From assembly GCA_017652965.1 (NCBI GenBank), contig JAGBZZ010000106.1:1-14620 (forward strand): a stretch of 14,620 bases of DNA, written 5' to 3'. Positions 8,401 through 14,430 of this stretch are shown here, one piece after another (the stretch's first letter is position 1; each line of letters opens with the position of its first letter). Both the position numbers and the translations under genes were made by a program. The notes beneath the pieces were generated by a model. That model saw only the letters and a program-made list of their open reading frames with translations, was not told where the DNA came from and did no database searches. Origin of the DNA: Clostridia bacterium (GTDB lineage Bacteria; Bacillota_A; Clostridia; Oscillospirales; CAG-272).

Positions 8401-9063
8401 GCCTATGAGAAGGGTGCCTACACCTCGGCCTGCTTTGAGTGGGACGGTGAGCCTGTCTACGCCTGCGAGTTCTTCCCTGAGGACGTGAAGACCAAGGTCA
8501 GCTACCTCGGCTATGCCGTCATTACCATCCCGGGTGAGGATCCGATCATCTTCCACATCGATCCCGCGACGAGTGCCGTGGCCTCCACCTTCTCGCTGTA
8601 TGACCTGACCCGCTATGCCAAGACCAAGCTCAGCCTTGCGTATGAGAATATCCAGAAGGTCATGAACGAGCAGACCGGCCGTGATGACGTTGTTCTGTCT
8701 GTCGGTACCGGTAACATCGGTGAGTACGTGATCTACGCCGGCCAGAACACCGCCGACGTAGAGTATCTCCAGAATATGCTGAAGGATAAGGTTGGCATCA
8801 CCCTGAAGGTGGTAACCGACTTTGAGCTTGCAAACTATGACCGTGTTATTTACCTCGGTAACTATGATACCGTGGTAGAGGATGAAGCACTTTACGGCCT
8901 TGCCCTGCGCGGTAAGAGCCTGCATCTTTGGAGCAAGGTCGATGCTAACACCAAGCTTAGCATCGATATCCTTGGTGAGTATCTTGCCTATGCCGAAAAC
9001 GGCAATGGCAGTGCCCACATCGTCAGCGGGACGGATATTATCCGCCGTAACCGTGGCGAGTAA
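5470..9063 (+). CDS. Large secreted LamG-repeat protein, paralogue 2
   Basis: 1197 residues from the ATG at 5470, chosen because AAAAGGAG lies 5 bases upstream and a typical signal peptide starts there; an in-frame ATG at 5449 would add seven residues ahead of it and has no good ribosome site. Signal peptide: MKKR, hydrophobic core 5-24, cleavage near AVA (25-27). The order of parts matches paralogue 1: LamG-like region at about 38-320 ending in FRFYNRTLSDAERAQNHF, helical module, LamG-like region at about 450-782 ending in VRVYSCTLTEADIMQNHF, helical module, beta region, and a C-terminal alpha/beta domain from about 1086 (YVIYAGQNTADVEYLQ, IYLGNYD). Strongly conserved between the two is HTNIRTxGDGRLIC in the second LamG region. 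It lacks an insertion of about 110 residues present in paralogue 1. No enzyme motif or wall anchor is visible. An extracellular glycan- or surface-binding role is inferred only. Confidence 0.85.
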   Translation: MKKRFFSALLAVLMLITAMPAVLPAVASETGTELTAPDYDALYVTDGLIYALDFYSLNEYWGGTATLPVPPADTFQGEKVADGKLTAAYQTEVNAYKKSLTDLFAGFVTYSNSTIATVQQTPSVGTQSYHDQTGNNQRASFTLGQGYITLTHPHANCFVHISSFPQEGTITEEAVIAAGSAESTNQFITLRDLAVRLDAKTELFAFSGFTAYNGSAAYALDSAFTLKATVDTPLTLTITDQRVVADGAATHTASMWVNGALAIENAQTVDSNAGTANTMFGYQCSMASKVYAFRFYNRTLSDAERAQNHFADLAKWFRLDVSQLSLVDTKTAIDLYEKFADMSFETPRDTVVATYVENIADAIYGGLYEGLTAGTPEYAATDAFVQRAAAHSLSVSLLAQLPVEDRLAVYAMVAEYEGNDPAELQLVLDLAIEALVDEKYGEYIDKTVYDYRDLYVKQEYLETAIDFFAATPEDGNVYVGVSYDSWVDEYNAIKSSWSSSDNIYGRVFASQNEAVTYARENRLETVRPDNWNEMLETYLWKGDAANLQPLDISDRNYPHTNIRTYGDGRLICTLNNSLTVKYSNDDTDVSYQVVTKASGSPNWQLLGFRAGFGFSGDKIAFTSMNYNAFGVNATTGAVNNSTLHAVSIPYENRYYADATYSTDLTVVADKKPGTDPGHYYHYALNESTGKYEFTEVATEKEANSGLVTYYGRFDLSLYSNGHYAGGMTDMPYTAGGSHSVGNSGANEFFAVRVYSCTLTEADIMQNHFADLAGYYGFNLSLYYRLTPAERLLVHEMLQDLPLGASREASEDAYLDAISSLYYELGGDTPEYESFRALARAYTLDVTTLRTLSPLTRQRLYAMMAADGRYTADSVWFPALLQSHLEGYVAQMKEEYYAESVVHALTEHLGYQLKKGGDAPGMRALFSLDKDQIETLLAAYDEIDLTLGMMMLPADDTSRVTVADGKVVLPATAIATVTAYEKGAYTSACFEWDGEPVYACEFFPEDVKTKVSYLGYAVITIPGEDPIIFHIDPATSAVASTFSLYDLTRYAKTKLSLAYENIQKVMNEQTGRDDVVLSVGTGNIGEYVIYAGQNTADVEYLQNMLKDKVGITLKVVTDFELANYDRVIYLGNYDTVVEDEALYGLALRGKSLHLWSKVDANTKLSIDILGEYLAYAENGNGSAHIVSGTDIIRRNRGE

Positions 9064-9078
9064 CGGTGAAAAACCCGG

Positions 9079-9119
9079 GGAGGGGACTGTGTGCAGATGC
9101 ACACAGTCCCCTCCTTTTT
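9079..9119 (+). terminator. Strong rho-independent terminator after paralogue 2
   Basis: A perfect 16-bp stem (9079-9094 with 9099-9114), AGAT loop, and TTTTT at 9115-9119. It closes the paralogue 2 transcript 15 bases after the stop codon. Confidence 0.95.
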
Positions 9120-9156
9120 GCCGGGAAAAGCGTAGACGGTTTTCGGGCTTTCCTAC

Positions 9157-9185
9157 TTGACGGGGGAGGGATTTTATGATATACT
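9157..9185 (+). promoter_or_regulatory. Sigma-A promoter of the LacI/alpha-galactosidase operon
   Basis: -35 TTGACG (9157-9162), 17-bp spacer, -10 TATACT (9180-9185). The predicted start is near 9192. The next in-frame start codon with a ribosome site is the ATG at 9223. The in-frame TTG at 9157 is the -35 box itself and so is not the translation start. Confidence 0.85.
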
Positions 9186-9190
9186 GCAGG

Positions 9191-9208
9191 TGGGAAAACG
9201 ATTTCTCA
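9191..9208. promoter_or_regulatory. Candidate LacI-family operator
   Basis: TGGGAAAACGATTTCTCA matches its reverse complement at 14 of 18 positions. It has the central CG and GAAA/TTTC half-sites usual for LacI-family operators. It covers the predicted transcription start, just after the -10 box, so binding would block initiation. Autoregulation by the repressor encoded directly downstream is the natural reading. Confidence 0.6.
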
Positions 9209-9222
9209 AAAGGAGAGATTGC

Positions 9223-10167
9223 ATGCATAGCGTAACAATTCGTGAGCTGGCCGCCGCTTGTGGCGTCAGCATCGGTACCGTCTCCAAGGCGCTTCACCGC
9301 AGTGAGCGCATATCCGAGGAGACAATAAAGAAAATAGAAGCCAAGGCGGCCGAGCTTGGGTACGTGGGCAACCATGCGGCACGTGCCCTGTCTGTCGGGC
9401 GGCGTACCGTGGCGGTGGTGCTTCCTGCGGCTGCGGAGGCAGAGCGGTATCGCATCGGCCTTGAGGAGGCCGCCCCCCTGGCCGAGGCTTATGGCCTTTC
9501 GCTTTGTGAGGTGATGGCCGAGGAGGCCGCAGGCTATGATGCGGTGCTGGCCCATGCGGCCATGCCCCTGCCGCGGCTGGGGGACACCCCGCTTGTAACC
9601 CTGGGCGGCCGCCATCCCACCCTCCGCCCGAGTGCCGAATGCCTGCCCGATTTTCGCGTGGGCGGGCGGCTTGCCGCCCAGTTTCTCGGCTTTGCCACGG
9701 GCGGCGGTGTACCCGCCATTGTCACGGCACGGCGCGGCACGTACGCAGAGGAGGAGGCCATCCGCGGCTTCCGTGAGCTTTCGGCCAAGCTGGGTACGAC
9801 CGTGGCCGCCGTGGTGGAATGCGGGGACAGTGCCCGTACGGCAGGGGTAGAGATGCGCCGCCTTCTGACGGCGAACCCGCGCTTGCGCGGTCTGTTTTTA
9901 GCCTCGCCCCTGGTAGCCCCCGTGACGGCCGCCCTTGCCGAGGCACGAAAAAAGCTGACGGTGGTAGCCGCCGATTTCACCCGCCCGGCAGTGGAGGCAC
10001 TGCGCACGGGTGGCGTGGCCGCGCTCCTGTATCCCGCGCCCGAGCGGCAGGCCGAGCTTGCCGTGCATGCCCTGGGGGCGCTTTTTGCCAAGGGGCAGGC
10101 GGCCGCCGTGCATCCCGTCCGCCAGGAGCTTGTTCTGCGCAGTAATTTGGAATCTTATTTAATATAA
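9223..10167 (+). CDS. LacI-family transcriptional repressor
   Basis: 314 residues from the ATG at 9223, preceded by AAAAGGAGA. The N-terminal helix-turn-helix is typical: TIRELAAACGVSIGTVSKAL at residues 5-24, then the hinge helix around NHAARAL (50-56). A periplasmic-binding-protein-like sensor domain follows, with AIVTARRGT and GFRELSAKLG segments. The usual family length is about 330-340; the first sensor subdomain looks shortened, and the stretch normally ending in VDGIIL is reduced to AGYDAVLAHA. It is first in an operon: the alpha-galactosidase begins 24 bases later with no terminator between them. The ligand is probably a galactoside or related sugar, inferred from that neighbour. A candidate operator lies on its own promoter. 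Base composition looks higher in GC than the large upstream genes. Confidence 0.93.
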   Translation: MHSVTIRELAAACGVSIGTVSKALHRSERISEETIKKIEAKAAELGYVGNHAARALSVGRRTVAVVLPAAAEAERYRIGLEEAAPLAEAYGLSLCEVMAEEAAGYDAVLAHAAMPLPRLGDTPLVTLGGRHPTLRPSAECLPDFRVGGRLAAQFLGFATGGGVPAIVTARRGTYAEEEAIRGFRELSAKLGTTVAAVVECGDSARTAGVEMRRLLTANPRLRGLFLASPLVAPVTAALAEARKKLTVVAADFTRPAVEALRTGGVAALLYPAPERQAELAVHALGALFAKGQAAAVHPVRQELVLRSNLESYLI

Positions 10168-10191
10168 CGGTAAAAAGATAAGGAGAAGAGC

Positions 10192-12378
10192 ATGTCTATT
10201 GTATATCATGAGGAGCAACGGGCGTTTTACCTGCATACCCCGCACACCACCTACGTGCTGGGCGTTTATGACAAGGATCTCGTCCACGTATATTGGGGGC
10301 CTCGCCTCCCCGAGGAGCTCCCCCGCCCGTATGGGGTTGGCCACCTCTGCCAGATGAAGGGCTCGTCCATGAGCGTTTCCTCTGTCGGTACGCTGTGGCG
10401 CACCCTGGATAACATCCGCTCCGAGTATCCGACCTTCGGCGCAGGCGACCTGCGCGAGGCCGCCTTCCATGCCGAGTATGCCGACGGCGCCCGCATTACC
10501 GAGCTTGCGTACGTCGGGTACACCATCACCGCAGGTAAGCCCGGCATTCCGGGGCTTCCTGCCACCTTTGCCGCCGAGGACGAGGCCGATACCCTGACGG
10601 TGGAGCTTGCCGACGAAAAGGTCGGCCTGCACGTATTTCTGCGCTATACCGCCTTCCGCAACGTGGACGCCATCACGCGGAGCGTGTACGTCGAAAACCG
10701 CAGTGCGGAGGTCGTGAATATCCGCCGCATTGCCTCGGCCTCGGTCGACCTTGCCGACCGTAAGTTTGAGGCTGTGTCGCTTCGCGGTGGCTGGGCCAAG
10801 GAATGCACCGTCCAGCGTGTGCCGCTTGCCTTTGGCCACTTCTCGGTCGACTCCAAGCGCGGCCATTCCTCCTCCCACATGAGCCCCTTCCTCGCCCTTG
10901 TGACCCCCGAAACCACCGAGGCGGTCGGCGAGGTCTATGCCATGAGCTTTATCTACAGCGGCAACTATGCCGCCCTTGCCTCGCATGACGTTACCGATAC
11001 CGTCCGCTTCCAGATGGGGCTTGGCTCGTTTGACTTCAACTGGCGCCTGGAGAGCGGTGAGCGCTTTGACGCGCCCGAAGCGGCCATGGTCTACTCGCAT
11101 GACGGCCTTGGCGGCATGAGCCACGCCTTCCATGAGCTGTGGCGCCATCACCTTGTCCGCGGGAGGTACGCCCATACCGAGCGCCCGGTGCTTCTCAACA
11201 ACTGGGAGGCGACCACCTTTACCTTTGACGAGGAAAAGATCCTTTCGATCGCCGAGGGCGCCCAGCGCCTGGGGGTGGATCTGATGGTGCTGGACGATGG
11301 CTGGTTCGGCACGCGGAACGATCCCTCCTCCTCGCTTGGTGACTGGTACGTCAACCGCGAAAAGCTCCCCTCGGGCATTGACGGCCTTTCGATGAAGATC
11401 GAAAAAATGGGGATGAGGTTCGGCCTTTGGTTTGAGCCCGAGATGATCTCCAAGAACTCGGATCTCTACCGCGCCCATCCCGATTGGTGCATCCACAACC
11501 CGGGGCGTGACCGCCTGGAGTGGCGCCAGCAGCTGACCCTTGACCTTTCCCGCCCCGAGGTATGCGATGCGGTGCTGGAGATGATGTTCAAGGTTTTGGA
11601 CGGCTCGAAGATCTCCTACGTCAAGTGGGATATGAACCGCTCGATGTCCAATATCGGCTCGGCCGCCCTGCCGCCCGAGCGCCAGCAGGAGGTGCCCCAC
11701 CGCTATATGCTGGGCCTTTACCGCATGATGGAGACCCTCTGTCAGCGTTACCCCAATATCCTGTGGGAGGGCTGCTCGTCGGGTGGCCAGCGCTTTGACG
11801 CGGGTATGCTTTACTATATGCCCCAGATCTGGACGAGTGACGATACCGACGCCATCGTCCGCCAAAGCATCCACTACGGCACCTCGCTCGTCTTCCCGCC
11901 TGAGACCCAGGGCTCGCACGTTTCTGCCTGCCCGAACCATACCACCAAGCGCACCGTCCCGATGAAGACGCGCTGTGACGTGGCCGTTTGCTGGCAGTTT
12001 GGCTTTGAGCTGGACCTGAACCGAGAAAGCGAGGCCGACCTTGCCACCTGCCGCGCCGCCATTGATACCCACAAGCGCATCCGCCACACCACCCAAAGGG
12101 GGCGTATGTACCGCCTGGCCTCTCCCTTTGAGGGCAACTATACCGCCTTCCAGTTTGTGGAGCAGGACGGCTCCCGCGTGGTGGCCTTTATCGGCAGTAC
12201 CCTGGCCGAGCCCGCCTCGCCCTATACCGTCATCCGTTTCCGTGGGCTGGATCCCGAGGCCAGATACCGCGACGATATCGGCGATATCTACACAGGTAGC
12301 TTCCTTATGAACGTCGGCCTTTACGAGACCCCCGCCGAGGACTTTATGACCCGCATTGTGATCTTAGAGCGGGTATAA
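10192..12378 (+). CDS. Alpha-galactosidase, glycoside hydrolase family 36
   Basis: 728 residues, the full length for bacterial GH36. It hydrolyses terminal alpha-1,6-galactose from melibiose, raffinose-family sugars or galactomannan fragments, with retention of configuration. Order of parts: N-terminal beta-sandwich (to about 320), TIM barrel (about 330-660), C-terminal beta domain. Diagnostic motifs: NNWEA (336-340), LDDGWFG (367-373), KWDMNR with the nucleophile D480, EGCSSGGQR (526-534), and WTSDDTDA with the acid/base D550. The nucleophile-to-acid/base spacing of 70 residues matches that known for Geobacillus AgaA. No signal peptide, so it acts on imported oligosaccharides in the cytoplasm. 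The ribosome site AAGGAG (10180-10185) lies 6 bases before the ATG. Cotranscribed with the LacI gene and so probably induced by its sugar ligand. Confidence 0.96.
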   Translation: MSIVYHEEQRAFYLHTPHTTYVLGVYDKDLVHVYWGPRLPEELPRPYGVGHLCQMKGSSMSVSSVGTLWRTLDNIRSEYPTFGAGDLREAAFHAEYADGARITELAYVGYTITAGKPGIPGLPATFAAEDEADTLTVELADEKVGLHVFLRYTAFRNVDAITRSVYVENRSAEVVNIRRIASASVDLADRKFEAVSLRGGWAKECTVQRVPLAFGHFSVDSKRGHSSSHMSPFLALVTPETTEAVGEVYAMSFIYSGNYAALASHDVTDTVRFQMGLGSFDFNWRLESGERFDAPEAAMVYSHDGLGGMSHAFHELWRHHLVRGRYAHTERPVLLNNWEATTFTFDEEKILSIAEGAQRLGVDLMVLDDGWFGTRNDPSSSLGDWYVNREKLPSGIDGLSMKIEKMGMRFGLWFEPEMISKNSDLYRAHPDWCIHNPGRDRLEWRQQLTLDLSRPEVCDAVLEMMFKVLDGSKISYVKWDMNRSMSNIGSAALPPERQQEVPHRYMLGLYRMMETLCQRYPNILWEGCSSGGQRFDAGMLYYMPQIWTSDDTDAIVRQSIHYGTSLVFPPETQGSHVSACPNHTTKRTVPMKTRCDVAVCWQFGFELDLNRESEADLATCRAAIDTHKRIRHTTQRGRMYRLASPFEGNYTAFQFVEQDGSRVVAFIGSTLAEPASPYTVIRFRGLDPEARYRDDIGDIYTGSFLMNVGLYETPAEDFMTRIVILERV

Positions 12379-12387
12379 AATACGGCT

Positions 12388-12421
12388 ATGCCTTGGCAAG
12401 TGCATCTTGCCAGGGCATTTT
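12388..12421 (+). terminator. Intercistronic hairpin, weak terminator or attenuator
   Basis: A 13-bp stem with one G-U pair (12388-12400 with 12406-12418), TGCAT loop, then a short T run to 12421. It begins ten bases after the alpha-galactosidase stop and ends shortly before the deaminase ribosome site. The T run is short, so it could lower expression of the downstream gene or protect the upstream mRNA end instead of fully stopping transcription. Confidence 0.6.
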
Positions 12422-12435
12422 GATAGGAGGAAAAT

Positions 12436-12900
12436 ATGAACGACCGCGCATTTATGGAAAGGGCGATCGCACTTTCGGCCGCCGCCGTCGCCCATGGTAA
12501 CGAGCCCTTTGGTGCCGTGCTGGTCAAGGATGGGGCGATCGTCTTTGAAAACGAAAATCAGATCTACACGGCAAACGATCCCACCTTCCATGCTGAGATG
12601 GGGCTGATCCGCCGTTTCGTCGCCGAAACCGGCATCACCGACCTTTCGGACTATACCCTCTATTCCAGCTGTGAGCCCTGCTTTATGTGCTGTGGCGCTA
12701 TGGTGTGGACAAGGCTTGGCCGCCTGGTATATGCCGCCTCGGATATCGACCTTTGCGAGATCCTCGGGGTGGCGGGGGCCACCTGCGCCGAGACCGTCTT
12801 TGCCGCCACCGCCGCCCCCACCGCCGTCACCGCCGGGCTCCTGCGCGACGAAGCCCTTGCCGTCCTGTCTGCCTACTTCCAAACCCACGGTAAGGGATAA
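12436..12900 (+). CDS. Zinc-dependent nucleoside/nucleobase deaminase (cytidine deaminase superfamily)
   Basis: 154 residues, normal length for the CMP/dCMP deaminase-like family. Zinc and catalytic motifs are complete: H52-A-E54 (E54 is the proton shuttle) and CEPCFMC, where C82 and C85 complete the zinc site. Start context AGGAGG before the ATG is strong. Family members deaminate guanine, cytosine, adenosine in tRNA or related bases. The DPTFHAE and SSCEPCFMC pattern fits the general 'nucleoside deaminase' group; I cannot say which base is used. TadA is less likely, because the residues after HAE (MGLIRRF) differ from its usual HAEIxAI. The substrate has no obvious tie to galactoside use, so the gene may simply sit downstream in the operon. 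A hairpin separates it from the alpha-galactosidase. Confidence 0.9.
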   Translation: MNDRAFMERAIALSAAAVAHGNEPFGAVLVKDGAIVFENENQIYTANDPTFHAEMGLIRRFVAETGITDLSDYTLYSSCEPCFMCCGAMVWTRLGRLVYAASDIDLCEILGVAGATCAETVFAATAAPTAVTAGLLRDEALAVLSAYFQTHGKG

Positions 12901-12918
12901 ACGGGGCGGAAACCAGGT

Positions 12919-12982
12919 TACGAAGATGCAAAAAAGAGGTACTGTGTAAGAACACAATACCTCTTTCTCTTGTCGGTTATGC
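12919..12982. repeat. Terminator-like repeat, copy A
   Basis: A 64-bp unit bounded by TACGAAGATG and TCGGTTATGC, matching copy B at 13179-13245 in both edges and in layout. It holds a 15-position stem (12933-12947 with 12952-12966) with an AAGA loop and one mismatch. It can terminate the plus-strand operon ending at 12900, and read from the minus strand it is followed by six T's. Confidence 0.7.
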
Positions 12983-13124
12983 TCGGCGCCAGCTAATGCT
13001 CCGGCGTGCCGCGCACCGCAAGGTGCGCGTTTGATACGCGGCAGAGTGAGGCAGAAATCGGCGTTCTTCGCTCCGCAAGGCGTACAAAGGTACGTCGTGG
13101 AGCGAAAACGACGATAGAATAAGG
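12929..13124 (-). ncRNA. Possible small structured RNA on the minus strand
   Basis: Reading the minus strand there is a promoter-like pair, TTGAAA (complement of 13155-13160) and TATATT (complement of 13131-13136), with an 18-bp spacer. Transcription would start near 13124, run through a 12-bp stem with one bulge (13062-13065 and 13067-13074 with 13099-13110), then an 8-bp hairpin (13010-13017 with 13022-13029), and end at hairpin A followed by six U's. That gives an RNA of about 195 nt. No known RNA family was recognised, and the GCAA loop of the 8-bp hairpin would be GNRA only on the plus strand, so orientation is uncertain. Confidence 0.25.
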
Positions 13125-13178
13125 AATATAAATATAAGGCAGAAAGCCGCAGGCTTTCAACCTTAAAATCAATCAAAC
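12983..13178. other. Structured intergenic segment between two terminator-like repeats
   Basis: No convincing gene here. The segment carries three strong hairpins: CGCGCACC/GGTGCGCG with GCAA loop (13010-13029); a long stem at 13062-13110 containing an inner CGTAC/GTACG hairpin (13081-13094); and GAAAGCC/GGCTTTC with GCA loop (13142-13158), extended by TAAGG/CCTTA outside. The stretch 13115-13137 is AT-rich. This could be a small RNA, a non-autonomous repeat element, or a relic. Open frames crossing it show no family resemblance. Confidence 0.55.
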
Positions 13179-13245
13179 TACGAAGATGTTAAAAAGGGAT
13201 ACATTGTCAAGAAACAATATATCCCTTTTCCTTATTCGGTTATGC
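13179..13245. repeat. Terminator-like repeat, copy B
   Basis: A 67-bp unit with the same TACGAAGATG and TCGGTTATGC edges as copy A, starting 260 bp further on. The stem pairs 13192-13207 with 13214-13229 with one mismatch. It sits 17 bases past the stop of the minus-strand hydrolase and, on that strand, is followed by five T's, so it is the likely terminator of that gene. Confidence 0.75.
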
Positions 13246-13261
13246 CTTACTATGCCGTGTA

Positions 13262-14275
13262 TCAGTCAAAGAATTTGTGGAAGATCGGCCAAGACTGCGC
13301 CGCATAGAAGCGGTGACCCTCGGGCCCTTCCACCCAGGCGTAGCCATCGGCCATGCCCAGCTCCTTATAGTACACGCCGGCCACGTCGATGCACTCGGCA
13401 ACGCCGTCATGCGGGAAGATCTTGTCCTCCGCACCCGAAACGGCAACCAGCTTACGGGGGGCGATCAGACCGCACAGATCACCCATATCGAAGTCAATGG
13501 CGATGTTGGGGACGAAGTTGCAGGTGCAGTGGCTCATCGCACCGATAGAATCCTTGTAGGTGCAAAGCGCGCAGGAGGGCATGGAGACCTTGATGCGCTC
13601 TTCCAGTGCCGAGGCGTAGATGGTGGCAGTGCCGCCGCCCGAGTTACCCATACAGGCGATCTTATCGGCGTCCACGCAGGCAAAATGCTGGGGGATCAGG
13701 TCAATGGCGCGGCTGATATCAAACACACGCTCACCAACCGTGGTACGGCCAAACAGCAGGGCAGACATGGTAGGCACCTGGCAGCCGGGGCCCTTTTCGG
13801 TGCCGCCGCACTCGCCAAAGCAACGCTGCTCGATCGCCAGGGCGCAGTAGCCCTCCTTCACGATCTGCACGGCAAAGTCACGGTCGCCGCCCGAAATGGT
13901 AACCTCGTCACCCGGGTAGATCGGCTTACCCATCGAGATGTGGAAGCCCTTGGAGTGACCCTGCAGGCAGATGACCATCGGGATCTTGCCCTCTTTGCCC
14001 TTCGGCACCCACAGGTGGCAGGGGACAAAGTAGTTCTCCTCACTCTGGAAGAGGATACGGTAATCGGTGTAGGTCTCACAATCGGTCTCGGATTCCACCG
14101 TGAAGCAAGGGTCGGCGGCCGGGACGATCTTATCAAGCCCCACCAGCTTGGCAAGGTGGGCACGGGCGGCCTTCTGCCAATCGGCGATAGGCTGCTTGCC
14201 GTCCCAACGCATGGCGGGGGTCATGCCCTTGAGGATGGCGTGGTGAATGATCTGGGGATTTTTATTCATTTCCAT
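13262..14275 (-). CDS. Alpha/beta hydrolase, acetyl esterase/dienelactone hydrolase type
   Basis: 337 residues with no signal peptide. The catalytic triad is readable: nucleophile S212 in GNSGGG (210-215), acid D284 in SGAEDKIFP, and H321 in GPEGHRF. The PMVICLQGHSKG strand and turn (99-110) would supply the oxyanion hole. The layout matches the intracellular acetylxylan-esterase/dienelactone-hydrolase group (Abhydrolase_7-like), whose members cleave acetyl or other small esters, often from sugars. The substrate is not determinable; glycan deacetylation is inferred from the neighbours. The start at 14275 is supported by AAAGGAG seven bases upstream on the minus strand; an ATG two codons later is a weaker alternative. 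It has its own promoter and ends at a terminator repeat, so it is a single-gene unit. Confidence 0.88.
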   Translation of the reverse strand: MEMNKNPQIIHHAILKGMTPAMRWDGKQPIADWQKAARAHLAKLVGLDKIVPAADPCFTVESETDCETYTDYRILFQSEENYFVPCHLWVPKGKEGKIPMVICLQGHSKGFHISMGKPIYPGDEVTISGGDRDFAVQIVKEGYCALAIEQRCFGECGGTEKGPGCQVPTMSALLFGRTTVGERVFDISRAIDLIPQHFACVDADKIACMGNSGGGTATIYASALEERIKVSMPSCALCTYKDSIGAMSHCTCNFVPNIAIDFDMGDLCGLIAPRKLVAVSGAEDKIFPHDGVAECIDVAGVYYKELGMADGYAWVEGPEGHRFYAAQSWPIFHKFFD

Positions 14276-14319
14276 GGAAATGCTCCTTTCGGTTAATCAC
14301 TTCTGGGGTTGCTATATTA

Positions 14320-14348
14320 ACTATACTCAAAAAAGGCGCTTTTGTCAA
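14320..14348 (-). promoter_or_regulatory. Sigma-A promoter of the alpha/beta hydrolase
   Basis: On the minus strand: -35 TTGACA (complement of 14343-14348), 17-bp spacer, -10 TATAGT (complement of 14320-14325). The leader to the ATG is about 40 bases and contains the AAAGGAG site (complement of 14283-14289). Confidence 0.85.
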
Positions 14349-14374
14349 GGAAAAACGGGGAATTTTCCACAAAA

Positions 14375-14412
14375 AAGAAAGAAAAACACTACCCGCCGCG
14401 GCGGGTAGTGTT
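14375..14412 (-). terminator. Rho-independent terminator of the partial minus-strand gene
   Basis: A perfect palindrome with 13-base arms (14385-14397 and 14400-14412) around GC, followed on the minus strand by a T-rich run. The central bases must open to form the loop. It lies about 20 bases past the stop codon at 14431 and separates that gene from the hydrolase. Confidence 0.9.
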
Positions 14413-14430
14413 GGAAGATCCCAAAGGGGC

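Noticed and set aside
12364..13176. A minus-strand open frame of 270 codons across the deaminase and the intergenic segment
   Set aside because: Half is the antisense shadow of the deaminase and the rest runs through hairpins; no ribosome site or recognisable domain. The intergenic part reads better as structured RNA or a repeat.
12919..13245. CRISPR array or tandem repeat
   Set aside because: Only two imperfect copies, separated by a long structured segment, with no regular spacers and no cas genes nearby.
13277..14296. A plus-strand open frame of 339 codons opposite the alpha/beta hydrolase
   Set aside because: The minus-strand frame has a complete catalytic triad, ribosome site, promoter and terminator; the plus frame has none of these.
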